Below are positions 1 to 11,432 of a stretch of DNA of 64,000 bases, in pieces. Location of the stretch: the NCBI GenBank assembly GCA_014529385.2, contig CM043953.1:72543872-72607871 (forward strand), written 5' to 3'. The position numbers were made by a program, and so were the translations under genes. Each line of letters starts with the position of its first letter. The first letter of the stretch is position 1. The notes below the pieces were generated by a model. It saw nothing but the letters and a program-made list of their open reading frames with translations. It had not been told where the DNA came from and did no database searches. This DNA is from Adiantum capillus-veneris. Its lineage: Eukaryota > Streptophyta > Polypodiopsida > Polypodiales > Pteridaceae.

Positions 1-1282
1 AGAACCTCACTTCCGTTGCTTCACATTGTCGATCTTTGTGACGTGACATCTCGATTTGCTATAGAAGGATGTGTTAAATAACTATGGTACACACATGATC
101 AATGAAGCATTCAACAATAAATATTTCAAAGTGGATATTGTAGATTCACACAACTCAAACACCATCACAATTGTTATAGGAGCTTCGCTCATAAATCTTT
201 TTCTCAACAAGATGAAAGTTGGTAAATTTGTACACATAGAGGGTGCTTCTGTGAGACAAAAGAATAGTAAAGATGGAGGTAGCTCATCACTTTCTTTGTA
301 TTTAGATGGCTCATCAGTTATTACTACTGGTACACCTTTTTCCCTCAACTTGAGCTTCTACCCTGAGATTAAAATCAGAGATTTTCTGAATGAAGCAACA
401 AGTTCTGGCCTAAAGAACTATCTGGGAACTATCGCATTTGTCATCATCAAGTGTGACAACATTGAAGTTGGAACTTCGTCCATTCGTGGAGAGCTTTTAG
501 TTGCAGATGGATCCGATGACAACGATCGTGCGAACGTAAGCCTCATTGAAACGTTAAATTGAAATCAATCTTCTATATTGTAACTCACAGACTCTGATTT
601 TTGCAGTTGTCTTTTGTAAATGACCGAAAAGAAGTCTGCAGAAACATTGTGAGAGAGATTGAGAATGGAACAACAGTTATGCGTGTCGCAAGAAATATTG
701 GATTTTTCTATGGAAAAGGAGATGCTCTATCTATTCTAGATCTGACTATCTTACTGCTGCCAGTTTAGAGCAACCGGCTTCGTCGTGAATTGCTTCAGAC
801 TTACAATAAGCAAACAGAAGACCTTGGATACGGTCAAGAGGTGAGTGCAAGCTTACAATAATATATAAGGAAAATAATACAATTGCTTTGACATGACGCA
901 CTACTTGCAGATTTTTGACGTCTTGCAATTTACGAACATAAACAGTGTTCTCGTCGAGCCTGCTTGTAAAAATTTCCATTCCAATAAAATACAAAAGACT
1001 GCAGAGAGTTTGTACTGTGTCACATGCGAAAGATTTATAGAAATAGTTCAAATTCCAAAGCTCCAGGTGAAGATCAGAATGTCAGAAAAGAAAACTGTGC
1101 ATGCGCAGCTTACCAGCAGTTTAGTTGATGATGTGTTGCACTTAAGAAAGTCTTTTTGCAGTGTCTCCTCTAAAAGTGTCATCACTGCGAGAGAGATACT
1201 TTCTTTAGCCTCTCGAACTAAAAAATTTAAGGTCAACCTTGCAGGCGTGATAGTGGCTTTCACTGAACAATTGAAGAACTAG
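1..1282 (+). pseudogene. RPA1-like protein of the Helentron (OB folds plus C-terminal zinc ribbon), several exons
   Basis: Coding blocks lie at about 1-562, 605-830 and 905-1282. The first block reads like an RPA DNA-binding OB fold: FKVDIVDSH, then ITIVIGASLINLF, then KVGKFVHIEGASV. The last block reads like the Rep_fac-A_C domain, with a degenerate zinc ribbon (ACKNFHS, later CVTC) before an OB strand region. Introns are suggested by a ttttgcag acceptor before 605 and a gtgagt donor near 841. Near position 72 the frame shifts by two bases relative to the related copy at 11100-11432, so the start of this copy is broken. Family role: binding single-stranded DNA during rolling-circle transposition. 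The 5' end lies outside the window. Confidence 0.6.
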
Positions 1283-1608
1283 AAGAAGGGAGAGAGAGAC
1301 AGAGTGCCTTCACTTGCCACATTGATAAAAGCGGACAGAATGTTTATGACAAGAAAAAGATATACATTGTAAATAAATAAAGATGACAAAGACTGTCTTC
1401 TATAATAAAAGAATGTACATAGAACACTCAGAACAACTATGTGTGTACATAGAACGCTCAAAACAACCACATGCTACGATGTTACTGCTTTTCTCTGATC
1501 ACTTTGTTGTTTCGTAGAAAAGTTAGTCTTAAAAAAAAAATATGCGTCCGATATTGTCGAGTTTACTATATATTTTCAACTGCTATTTCTTTAACATGTT
1601 CTGACTGC

Positions 1609-1612
<4 letters not shown>

Positions 1613-1662
<50 letters not shown>
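1613..1662. repeat. (GA)n microsatellite
   Basis: An uninterrupted GA run of about 50 bp, upstream of a short copy of the region that starts the ORF at 1870. It creates meaningless Arg-Glu or Ser-Leu frames. Confidence 0.95.
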
Positions 1663-1665
<3 letters not shown>

Positions 1666-1807
1666 AACAAAGACAAGACAAACAACAACATGAAAGAAAA
1701 TTCTTGTCATTAAGATAACACAAGCAAAAAAAGACAACATATATGATCATTACTATTGAGTTCACCGTTTATTTCCGAATGTTATTTCCTCGGTTTGTTC
1801 TAACTTT

Positions 1808-1811
1808 GAGA

Positions 1812-1845
<34 letters not shown>
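1808..1845. repeat. (GA)n microsatellite with one interruption
   Basis: A GA run broken once by ACAG. Together with the tract at 1613 it marks an imperfect local duplication: both are followed by AAGACAAACAACAACATGAA. Confidence 0.95.
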
Positions 1846-1869
1846 TTGATTTGAAACAAAAAACTGAGA

Positions 1870-2313
1870 ATGGCCAAGAACAAGACAAACAACAACATGA
1901 AAGAAGACTCTTTAGAGAATATCGTCAAAACAGTAACAGCAAAGACAGAGATATAGAGGCAAAAAACCGAAGTAGAAAACAGCAACAAAAACAACGTGTC
2001 AGAAGAAGCTGAAAGTGAATACAAGCCGCATTTCAACGTTGAATACTACATAGATAGACTCCCAGAACTTGATATAAAAGATCTTTTGGATTTCAAGAAT
2101 TATGGAATAGAAAATGGAATGGATTATGAAATGGGCCTTGACTTACTGTTATCTTATGAATTAGATTGGAGAAGGCTTGAGGGAATAGAACCAAAAGCAA
2201 CAGTCATTGCAGATGAGCTTGCATATATCTATATGCAACTTTTTGAAAGTTGGGATGAGGATTCATATGAGAATGACACCGAAGACGACAATGCTAACTT
2301 AAAAAGTAGTTAA
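1870..2313 (+). pseudogene. Small acidic hypothetical protein between RPA and Rep, with one in-frame amber codon
   Basis: From ATG 1870 the frame runs to TAA 2311-2313 and is stopped only by TAG at 1954-1956. It would give about 147 residues. The N-terminal part is Asn/Lys-rich. The rest is acidic and probably helical, with HFNVEYYIDRLPELDIKD near the middle and a Glu/Asp-rich tail. The piece after the stop can also start at a GTG at 1996. I recognise no family. Its place between the RPA-like and Rep genes on the same strand suggests an accessory protein of the element, or captured sequence. Confidence 0.4.
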
Positions 2314-2741
2314 CATGGTCATCGTTATGTGTGATTTTTAGATTTTGTGAATTGTATGATATTTTAAATAATCTCTATATTATACCCGACCATGTAAGTA
2401 ACACTTGAATCTTTGACGTTATAAACAATGACGTGTCTTCCATGTTCTTTAAAGCAAAATCTACATTCTGACAACTACATGCGACCACTCTCTCCCTCCC
2501 TCCCTCTCTTCCCTTCTTTCTATATATTTTTATTTCTATCCTTGTGTCAAACTCTTACCTTTTAGTTTCCAAATGATATCGCTAACCTTCCTTTCCTTCA
2601 TCTGCAGATAAAATAAACTTGGTTGTTTCTCACTACTGCAGTGGTTTTCTGACATCATAAATTGCACTATTCACAAATTGGTCACAAAAGTTCATCGAAT
2701 CTACTAAGATAAAGCTGTTTGAAATCTACTGCTTCAAATAT
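2314..2741. other. Non-coding spacer
   Basis: AT-rich, with a short (TCCC)n-like stretch near 2491-2512. I see no gene here. It separates the small ORF from the Rep leader region. Confidence 0.5.
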
Positions 2742-2909
2742 ATGGCATTCATAGAACATAAATATAACATCGACGAGAAATTTCTTGAAAGATATCCAAC
2801 AAATGACAATATTTTCATCGCTCTACAATTCTTACTAGATTCCTCGCGCTCTCCGACAGAACTTCTCAATAATATAGGTCTACATATCTTGTCACAATTA
2901 CCCATATAA
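2742..2909 (+). CDS. Short hypothetical ORF just upstream of Rep
   Basis: A 55-codon frame from ATG 2742 to TAA 2907-2909, open further upstream without an ATG. It contains FLERYPTNDNIFIALQFLLD, which looks amphipathic and helical. It sits directly before the Rep frame, which becomes readable at about 2875 in another phase. It may therefore be the N-terminal part of Rep separated by a frame shift. No family recognised. Confidence 0.35.
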   Translation: MAFIEHKYNIDEKFLERYPTNDNIFIALQFLLDSSRSPTELLNNIGLHILSQLPI

Positions 2910-5900
2910 AACTGCTCAATCAAAAACATCATTCTCAAGAAATACAATACTGTATAGAAGAAAATGATGACGAAGAAAAATATACTGATATCTTGTTACA
3001 TCAGTTCACGACTGCAGAACAAGTTATTGATTACAACGACATAATTACTTATATTGCACCGTGTGAAGGAAATCATCCCTTAGGATTATTAAAAGATGAA
3101 CATTGTGACGAGCTAAGTTTTCCTACTCTTTTCTACGGAGAACCACGCAAATATCATAATTTAGCATTAAAAAAATATCAAAAAATTGCAAAATGGGAGT
3201 TGCTACATAATGATAGACGTTTTTCTCTTAATATCGAGAACTTTTTTTTCAAAACTGTCAAACTAATGACACAAAAGATTGTTTCCTCCATTGGGTTCGT
3301 TTGAGAAAAGGAAAATTAGAGAATCGCTCACTTTACGCTAGAGATATAATCAAAGAGACCAATATCGAGAAAATACTTAATTCGAGAATAGGTTATAGAG
3401 ATTATGAATCTTTGCGTACATCTCCAGATTACAAAGAAAAATTAAAGAAAAATGTATTTGGTATGATCAGACAATTAGGCCCTCCTACTTTTTTTGTCAC
3501 GCTCTCTGCAGCCGAAAAGCGATGGAAAGAATTAATCGAAGTCTGATCCAACTTTCCAACATACAAAGAGAATATAATGAAACAGAGAGTGTTTACCTTC
3601 AACGATTTATTCGTTCTGATCCAATTACATGCTCTAGGTATTATCTTCATCGATTTCAAGCTTTTAAAAATTTATTGCGTAAAGACCATGATATCTTGGG
3701 AGATAGAGTAATAGACTATTTTTTTGTCACGGAATTTCAAAGCCGTGGTAGTCAACATGATCATGGTCTTATTTGGATTGAAAACTCTTTACAAACAAAT
3801 GATACAAATAATGAAAGGATAATAAATTTTATCGATAAATGCATCACTACAAATAGCGCTTTGTTGAATGAAAGCTTACAAGAACTCCAACGACACGCAC
3901 ACCAAAAAACTTGTTTCAAGAAAAATAAAGAATGTCGCTTTGGTTTCCCTCGATATCCAATGCCACATACTTTGATACTCCAACCAATTCATGATAATGA
4001 GCGTCGTTCCGAAGAAAAAAAAGAAATCTAAAAAAAATCAAACTTTCACTCGAATCAATAGACGTGGCTGACTTACCTAAAAATTTTACTAAATGGTTAA
4101 TGACTCTTGATATTTTGCTTACACAATATATCGATGCTATCAGATTAAAAATTACATCACCAACAGTGATGATTCAAAGAAAACCATGTGATATTTACAT
4201 GAATAACTTTAACACACATATAACAAATCTATGGAATGCAAATACAGATATTCAATACATAATAAATGCATATGGTGCAGCTTCATATTGTATATCGTAT
4301 ATAAAAAAAATGGACAATACACTCATCTCAGCAGTAAACGCAGAAACAGATTGCTGCATTGCAACTAATGGAAGCACCGTCGAAAGATTGCAACGTATCG
4401 GGAACACAATTTTAAATATGCAACAACTGAGTGCTCAACAAGCTATCTACATCGCACTCTCTTTACCATTACACAGTGCAACGAGAAATTTTATATTTAT
4501 CAATACAAGCCCTCCAAAAACTCGAGCTCTCCTGCTTAAAAGAAAAGAAACACTTGAACATCTAGAACCATATAGCACATACATATTTTTTGATAATATT
4601 ATCGATAAATACAGAAAAAGACCTCCCGAATTCTATAATATATGCTTGGCAGAATTTGCTTCTCATTACAAACAATGTGGAAATAAATTTTCTACAATAC
4701 CAACTCCAAGAATCATACGTTATGCACGATATAATAAGCATAAAGATCCTGATAACTTTTATCGTGAACAATGTCTCTTATTTTTTCCATGGTGCAATAT
4801 TGAAAATCAGCATATACAAAATTTTGAAACTTGGGAGAATGTGCATTCACATTTTAAAGACTTGATAACATACAATGAACAAAAATTCAATAAGAATATT
4901 ATCGATAAAACGGACAATTTAATTACAGTCACAGAAACATCGAGATCTACGTTGTCATCACTAAAAAATGATCATGAGAATATAACCTCTAATCTCTCAT
5001 TCATAAAAACCACCAGACAAGCTACAACTAATACACAAACTATTGCAATTCCAAATAATGAATATTATCAACGATTACATATGCTTAATGATGAACAAAA
5101 ATGCTTACTTGATGACATCATGCTCAGAAAACATATTTCTCCACACGAACCATTGCACTTGTTCTTAACAGGAGGTGCTGGAACAGGAAAGACGTTTTTA
5201 TTGATGTTGTTGGTTCAAGCTCTATTATGCTTTTACAGCTTCCAATTCTCGGGAAATATTAAAAATCTTATTGACGGCATATATAGGAAAAGCAGCATTT
5301 AATATCGGTGGAATAACTTTACACTCTGCATTACATCTTCCTTTAATTACCACTAATATGACTTCTTTGAGTGCTAAAAAACTTGACGAGTTATCATTAC
5401 ATTACAGAGATCTACAATTGATTGTCATTGACGAAATATCTCTTGTCGGCCGAAGTGTTTTTGAACAAATTGACGCACGATTACGTGCCATAAAACATAT
5501 ACATGATAAACCGTTTGGTGGATTAGACATTATAGTTTGCGGTGATCTCTGTCAAGCAAGTCCTGTTCGAGATAAATGGATTTTTTCTAAAAAAACAAAT
5601 ATATTAGAAACCATAAATCCTTCGTTTTGGCATGAAAGTATAAAATGCTATGAATTACGACAAGCAATGCGCCAATATAACAAAACATATATCGATATTC
5701 TGAACGAATTCGAGAGAGCAAACATACAGATGAAGATATAGCTTTCTTAAATCAAAACTACTGTCGTTCTGTGCCAAAAGAAATGAAAATTTCTTATTTG
5801 TTTTATGACAATAAAACCAAAGATAAATATAACAAGCATATGTACGACTCCATGGACGGAAAACTAGAAACTTTTATAGCCACCGACAAGAAATCAAAAA

Positions 5901-7140
5901 ATTGTAGTAAGATCATAAGAATTCCTGAAAACCCAAAACAATGTGGAGGCTTACACAAAATTTTATGCTTGAAACCAAACCTTGTCATAGAACTTTGCGC
6001 GGGCAATTTGAACATAATAGACAGCCTTGTCAATGGGGCAGACGGAATCTATAAATATTTCTCACATTATTTTGAAGATATCATTCTTTGGATACGATTT
6101 TACAATAAAGAAATAGGAAAACGAACAAGATATGAAAACAAACATTTACTTACAAATTCTGTCTCAAAAGATTGGACACCCATCCATAAAATTACAGGAG
6201 AGTTTCAAGTTGGTAAAAATGTGCTTAATACGATATCTAGAACACAATTTCCTATTCAACATGCATCGGCACGTACAAGTCATAGATCACAAGGATTAAC
6301 GCTTCACGCATTGGCTTTTGATCCCTCGAATATTAGAAGCCATGGATTAATATACACTGCACTTTCAAGAATAAAAAACCCAAATAATTTATATCTCCTC
6401 CAAAATATTAAACACAAACAAATTAAAACAGACACGATAGTACTGACAGAAATCCAACGCCTTAAAAAAGAAGCAAAGTGGATAACAATAAACCACAACC
6501 TACGTGACTTGAACAATGATAGCATTATTATACAATCATTTAACAGAGTGTCGCTTAATGCACATTACTTGAACATAAAAAAAGATTCAAATTTTATATC
6601 ATCAGATATTTTATGTATCCAAGAAACACATTTCGAAAATAATACATGCATGCTTCCAGTTTTTTTTGTATTTCATCACAAGGTAATTCTGGGATCATGA
6701 TGATGTACAAGAAAAATCACCACTTGAACAATAAAAAAATAATAGTGGCAGACGGTATTGAGCTTATTGTAATGACCTTAACACTTTTTCCTCATCACAC
6801 AATGAATATAATTTCTTTATATCGGTATCCTTCCTCGCCCTTATCATCACTAAAGCAAAAATTGGATACAATTTTTAATGACTTTGAAAAAAATATACCG
6901 ACTGTTTTTGCAGGAGACTTCAACGTGAACGCCAATCTAGAAAATACTCATTACGCATATCTCACCAATTTCATGAATACTAACAACTTAACACAAATAA
7001 TCACACAACAAACAACGATACACCATTCAATATTAGACCATATTTGGATTACAAGAAATATTACAAGATTTACATATGGAACAAACTATTGTTATTGGTC
7101 AGATCATTCCATAACTTACATAACTCTACCGAAAACATAA
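2910..7140 (+). pseudogene. Helentron Rep-helicase-endonuclease polyprotein, frame-shifted
   Basis: Order: N-terminal Helitron region (APCEGNHPLG, then LSFPTLFYGEPR); Helitron_like_N (MIRQLGPPTFFVTLSAAE); HUH motif His-Asp-His at 3756-3764; a two-tyrosine motif SYCISY at 4286-4300; PIF1 Walker A GGAGTGKT at 5171-5194; Walker B LIVIDEIS near 5430; motif V/VI TSHRSQGLTLHA and YTALSR at about 6270-6370; then an EEP endonuclease with ILCIQETHF, GDFNVN, LDHIW and WSDHS. Frame changes fall near 3290, 3540, 4015 (A run), 5265, 5715 and 6660 (T run). In the family, Rep nicks and joins DNA, the helicase unwinds, and the endonuclease role is unsettled. All key motifs I looked for remain, so decay looks recent or partly due to sequencing. 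Confidence 0.85.
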
Positions 7141-7603
7141 AAAAGAAACTGAAATGATGAAAATCCATGTCCATAAAAAGAGCTTATTAAAGAAATGAAA
7201 TTTCAGATATCTATCTTGAAGAGAAGATTAAAAAGATAAATTGATGAAGCTCCATAACAACTTCAAATTTATGTTACGAATCAACACTATCATAAAAAGA
7301 ATTTTTGCTATCTTCACCTGATTTATGGCAGGCCTCGGTGAAGCGTGCCTTCACTTCTCGGTTTGTTCTAAATGCAATGCAAATCATCCCAAACAATCAA
7401 GCATTCTTGTGTTGTACAAGAATGTATGCGTGCTCAATTTGATTTATTCCCAATTGAAGGGAATAAGCGAAGATACGCCGCCGAGAGGAGAAAGGAAAGG
7501 GGTCATTCTCGATCTTTCTGTCTAGAAAGTTGCCGATGCAGATGAAGGTGGGCTGACGGGTGTCGAAGCTTGCCGACCTGTAGAATGGCAGTTGGGCGGT
7601 TTG

Positions 7604-7606
<3 letters not shown>
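7141..7606. other. Non-coding, after Helentron coding region
   Basis: AT-rich to 7320, then mixed. No conserved frame. If the Helentron 3' end is in the window it should be here, but I could not identify its hairpin. Confidence 0.4.

Positions 7607-7639
<33 letters not shown>
7607..7639. repeat. (TC)n microsatellite
   Basis: About 33 bp of pure TC. Confidence 0.95.
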
Positions 7640-7641
<2 letters not shown>

Positions 7642-7786
7642 GTGTGTGCATGGAAACACAGAGCTTGGTCGAGCGGTGGCTGCAGGAGAGCCCTCTTGAA
7701 TAACATGTCTTGAGTTCAACTGTCCTCGTCGGATAGATCTTTCAGGTCTCTTCGGATAATTTCCTACCATGTTAAAGTATTCTTCT

Positions 7787-7790
<4 letters not shown>

Positions 7791-7819
<29 letters not shown>
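7791..7819. repeat. (GT)n microsatellite
   Basis: About 29 bp of pure GT. Confidence 0.95.
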
Positions 7820-7820
<1 letters not shown>

Positions 7821-8498
7821 TGCAGTCCTGTAGGCTCCAGTGTCTCGTGCAGTCTTACAGGTGTCTGCGATGCCTCTGCTCCACGTAGGTGCAATGTTGC
7901 CTGCAGAGCATTCAGGGGAAGGAGACAGGGCAGATGGAGTTGGAAGATGGGGCGGTACTGAGCTGCAGGGGAAAGCGTGAGGATGCAGAAGGGGGCGCGA
8001 TTGATCGCTTCGGTCGCTTTTTGGCCCTCCCTCCCTCCCTCCCTCCCTCTTAGCCGCTGAGGTAGAGCCTCAGGCCGGAATGGCTGCGGCCTATGAGTCG
8101 GAGATGCAGGGCGGTGTAGGCTGCATTGGTGAGGGTGATGGTGTCCTCAAGAGAGATCTCTTGGTTGCGTGAGGGCAAAGCTGCAGACACGTAGGAGGTG
8201 GTCGAGGGAAGCCAGTAGAAGAGGGCAGACGGGATGGATATGAGAGAATCTTGGGAAAGAATCTTAGAAAGTGTTGGATTTTCTTTAAATTAGCAGAGGA
8301 ATTTATTTTATGTCTGGATGGTTCACAAAAACAGTTTAAAAAGGGGAATCTTGTGGTGCTCCATTTCGAGTAGAGGTTGGTGGGAGGAGAAACACGTGGT
8401 TGATGCACCCTTTGCAGTCGAACCGCTTCCGAGGTGGCCACTGGTCGTTTCTCTCTCTCTTGCACGTGGGGGGCGCGCATAGGGTAGACAAGTGCATG

Positions 8499-8542
<44 letters not shown>

Positions 8543-11099
8543 GAGTATTGTAGGCGCCTACATCTCGTCAAGGGGTGCTTTTTAGCCTGCCATACTGGCA
8601 GCCTTAGTGTTTGGCTCAAAGTCGGGGGCATCTATGTGTCCCCCCCCATTGGTCAGGAGGAGACACCTTACCTCCCCCCTTTTGGAATCTACGTGGTGAG
8701 TCCCTTCCTGATGTGCGCAAGTCACGCGCTAGCAGCCCCTATGCCCTCGCTTTCTTTGCTCCACGCGTGTGCATGTCCGGATTGGAGGACGGCTCTGCAT
8801 TTGCTTGCGTCTGCGTTGATGTCCACCTTCGACAAAGGCTCCAATCTTTGCCAGGCGTGCCATGCTGTGCCCATGCTCCTTGATCAACTTTGGATCTCGC
8901 TCATCATTGCGGGATGGTTCCGTATGGAGTTCCCATTTTCGGCTATGGTCTGTGGCGGGCTTAAATAGGTGGGTTTTGAGGTCGGGACTGTGGGGTGCCT
9001 TTGAGGCTTGTGTATCAGGTACTTCTCTTCTTCTTGAGCATGTGTTTGGGTATGTTTATGTATGAAATGTGTTGTTGTCTTATGGGATGTATATGACCTG
9101 CAAATGGCAGTTGTGTTTCGTTCTTCACACCGTTCTATTGTCTCTTCTAATCTCTCTCTCAGACTATAATGTGTGAATATTTACGGTGCCGCTCGATCTG
9201 CACAGAGAGCATCCTTCCTGCGGAGGTTTGGGAGATCCTGCCGGTTGTGGTGATGGAGGAGAGATGTGTGTAGGCGTTGGATCACTCATGAGAAAACTAG
9301 AGTGATCAAATGTATGAACTCAAAATTTAGCTACTGCAAAAATTATTTCGTTCTTCCCTACCACATCTTCACTAGAATCATGAGCAAACTAGAGTAGCAC
9401 GCAAGCCTCTGCCATTTGTTCAACTTCAGACAACTTCTCTGCCACACGCTTCACCCACTCAAGATCCTTATGCAGTTTTCATCCACTGAGTAATGTAGAC
9501 CACACCAAACTTGTGGCTTTATAAGGCATCACTTGTACAAGATCCTCTGCCCCACAGGTTTTTTGTTATCCTTGTTTGGCCCCCCCATATGGTGAAAAAA
9601 ATTATTTCTTCCTATTAATTTAGTCAAGGAGGCGAATACGGAGCACCTAAGCCCCCTGTTAAATGGATTGCATGCATGTACACGATAATTGCCACGTAGA
9701 CTCGATAGTAGGTTGTCTGCATTTGAATTTGAGGTGGTAAGGTCGTCCATCTTGTATGCAAGGAATGAAAACATTCACATGCGCTTCACGATTAGACATA
9801 TTTACAATATCCCTTCTTTGATTGTGTTTTAAGGGTGGGTGTAGCAGGTCTCGTGTTGTTTAATCTTTGATTTCCTGTGTTTATTGTGTGCTACTCCATC
9901 TCTCTCGAGTTTAGAAGCACTTTTTTGAGCTCGCTCACATAGACACGCACAAACACGCACACTGCCCGCATGAGAATGTTGTTGACGATGATGATGGGCC
10001 CTGGGAGCCCCGACCCACAAGAAGTCTCCGAACTTGGAAGTATTGTTTGGGAGAGATCGTGTGCGCTTCTTCCATGCGTGTGTATGTGCATGTTGTAGGA
10101 CATTGTTTGAGAGGAACCTAATGGTGGTGGGCATGCTGGGAGCAGGCTTGCTTTTTAACAGAGATGGTTTTTTTGGACGCATACAGGCACTTTTCCCTGT
10201 GCGAGCATGATCTCAGGTTTTTGGCTTGCGATGTGGAACGTGATGAATGGTGTTAGATGAAACTGCCTCTCCTCCCATTGTTCCATGTCTACTGGTGTTA
10301 ACTGAGTCAACGTCAGTCAACAGAAGTTGTTGAAGACCGAAGACGTACGGATGCACATTGATGATGAATACAAAGAAGCGGTGAAGATTGGAGTTACACA
10401 TTTTTTACATTTTTTCAAAATGGTCACATATTGTAAATTTCCCATTTATTTCAAGCCATTGTAATATTTTAATGTGTTACGGGCTCAATGGGAGTTCCAA
10501 GTTGTAAAGAACAGGTCAGTTAGTGTGCCTAAGTTGCAAATTCAGTAAGTGGTGGAGCCCTAAAGGCTTTGGGCATCCGGACATTGCATATTTTTACCTT
10601 AAGTATATAAGGCAGTGTGTAAATTAGGGTTTTCAATCTCATTTGTTGAGAGCACTCTTTGGTGAGAGCTCTTGGGGTGTGTGGCTATGGAGTCCTTGAG
10701 CTTCTCCTTGCTCATGTGACTTGATTAACACTAATCAATGCTTAATTCTCTTTCACTTTGCCTCTCTTATGCTTCTTGTGATTTCTAGTAATGCTTTGAT
10801 TAGCTAGATCGTAACTAATTAGTGGTTAATCCCTCTCTAATCTTGTGTGATTGCCCTCTTTTGCTTGTGTGTGCATGTAGGTTTAATTGGTGCTTGATAG
10901 ATCTAGAATGACTCATCTACAAGCACTCCCACAACTTCTCGCAAGTGTAGTGTATACAGTGAACCGAACTTCAATATCCAACCATCTCTCTCAAAATGCA
11001 AAGGGAAAGCTTGTAGTACGTTGATTTCTACCTTCTAAAGAAAGCTTCTACAAACCGGTTCATCTTTTGTGCTTTGAAATGTCCCATCTTTTTTAATAG
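7820..11099. other. Long intergenic stretch, no supported gene
   Basis: Mixed composition, with (CCCT)n near 8030-8050, a (CT)18 tract at 8501-8536 and a C run near 8641. Short open frames on both strands show no family features. Around 10440-10950 the sequence has a promoter-like TATATAAG at 10604-10611 followed by T-rich leader-like sequence. This might be a solo LTR, but I could not find matching ends with a target duplication. Confidence 0.4.
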
Positions 11100-11432
11100 G
11101 TGTACAAGTTAAATGCTCGAAAGTGAAAAAAGCAAAGATGGCTATCGTTAAGATCGAGAGGCATGGTATATATAAAACCAAAAACATTGACTGTCTACCT
11201 CTATCTTTTGATGTGAATGAGCTGCCGTGTTCTTATATACTATTTTGTAGATGCTGTAATTGACACTGAAGACGATGAAGTGAAAGTTAACCCTTTTTCG
11301 CAACAAAAACCACCTGATGAAGAACATAATGTGCCTTTTTTTCATATAACAAACCGATCTGGCATCACTCCTAGATTTGCAATCGAGGGTTATGTGCTAA
11401 ACAATTATGGTACATACAAGCTTTTCGACTAA
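11100..11432 (+). pseudogene. Second RPA-like fragment, related to the one at window start
   Basis: The stretch PRFAIEGYVLNNYGTYKLF at the end of this fragment matches the broken start of the RPA-like gene at 1-110, and FFHITNRSGIT matches the preceding stretch there. Here the frame through the match is open, then stops at 11430-11432. Upstream, KAKMAIVKIERHGIYKTK may be the preceding OB strand region in another phase. It is an isolated fragment of the Helentron RPA gene, probably from a second insertion or a deletion derivative. Confidence 0.55.

Larger units (their letters stand above)
1..7140 (+). mobile_element. Helentron-type rolling-circle transposon, decayed, left end outside window
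   Basis: On one strand lie an RPA-like single-strand DNA binding gene, a small unknown ORF, and a long frame coding Helitron Rep, PIF1-family helicase and an exonuclease-endonuclease-phosphatase (EEP) domain. Helitrons with an EEP endonuclease after the helicase are called Helentrons. The Rep wording (for example GPPTFFVTLSAAE and TEFQSRGSQHDHG) is closer, from memory, to the animal Helitron/Helentron branch than to canonical plant Helitrons. Termini were not identified: the window cuts the left side, and no 3' hairpin was resolved after 7140. About six frame shifts show that it is not autonomous now. Confidence 0.8.

Noticed and set aside
1583-2036. Frames rich in Arg-Glu or Ser-Leu repeats
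   Set aside because: They are translations of GA/CT microsatellites. The same holds near 7500-7700, 8400-8600, 34349-34621, 37178-37500, 40698-41095, 45726-46124 and 47842-48330.
10440-10950. Solo LTR
   Set aside because: Promoter-like words, but no TG...CA pair with matching target duplication could be found.
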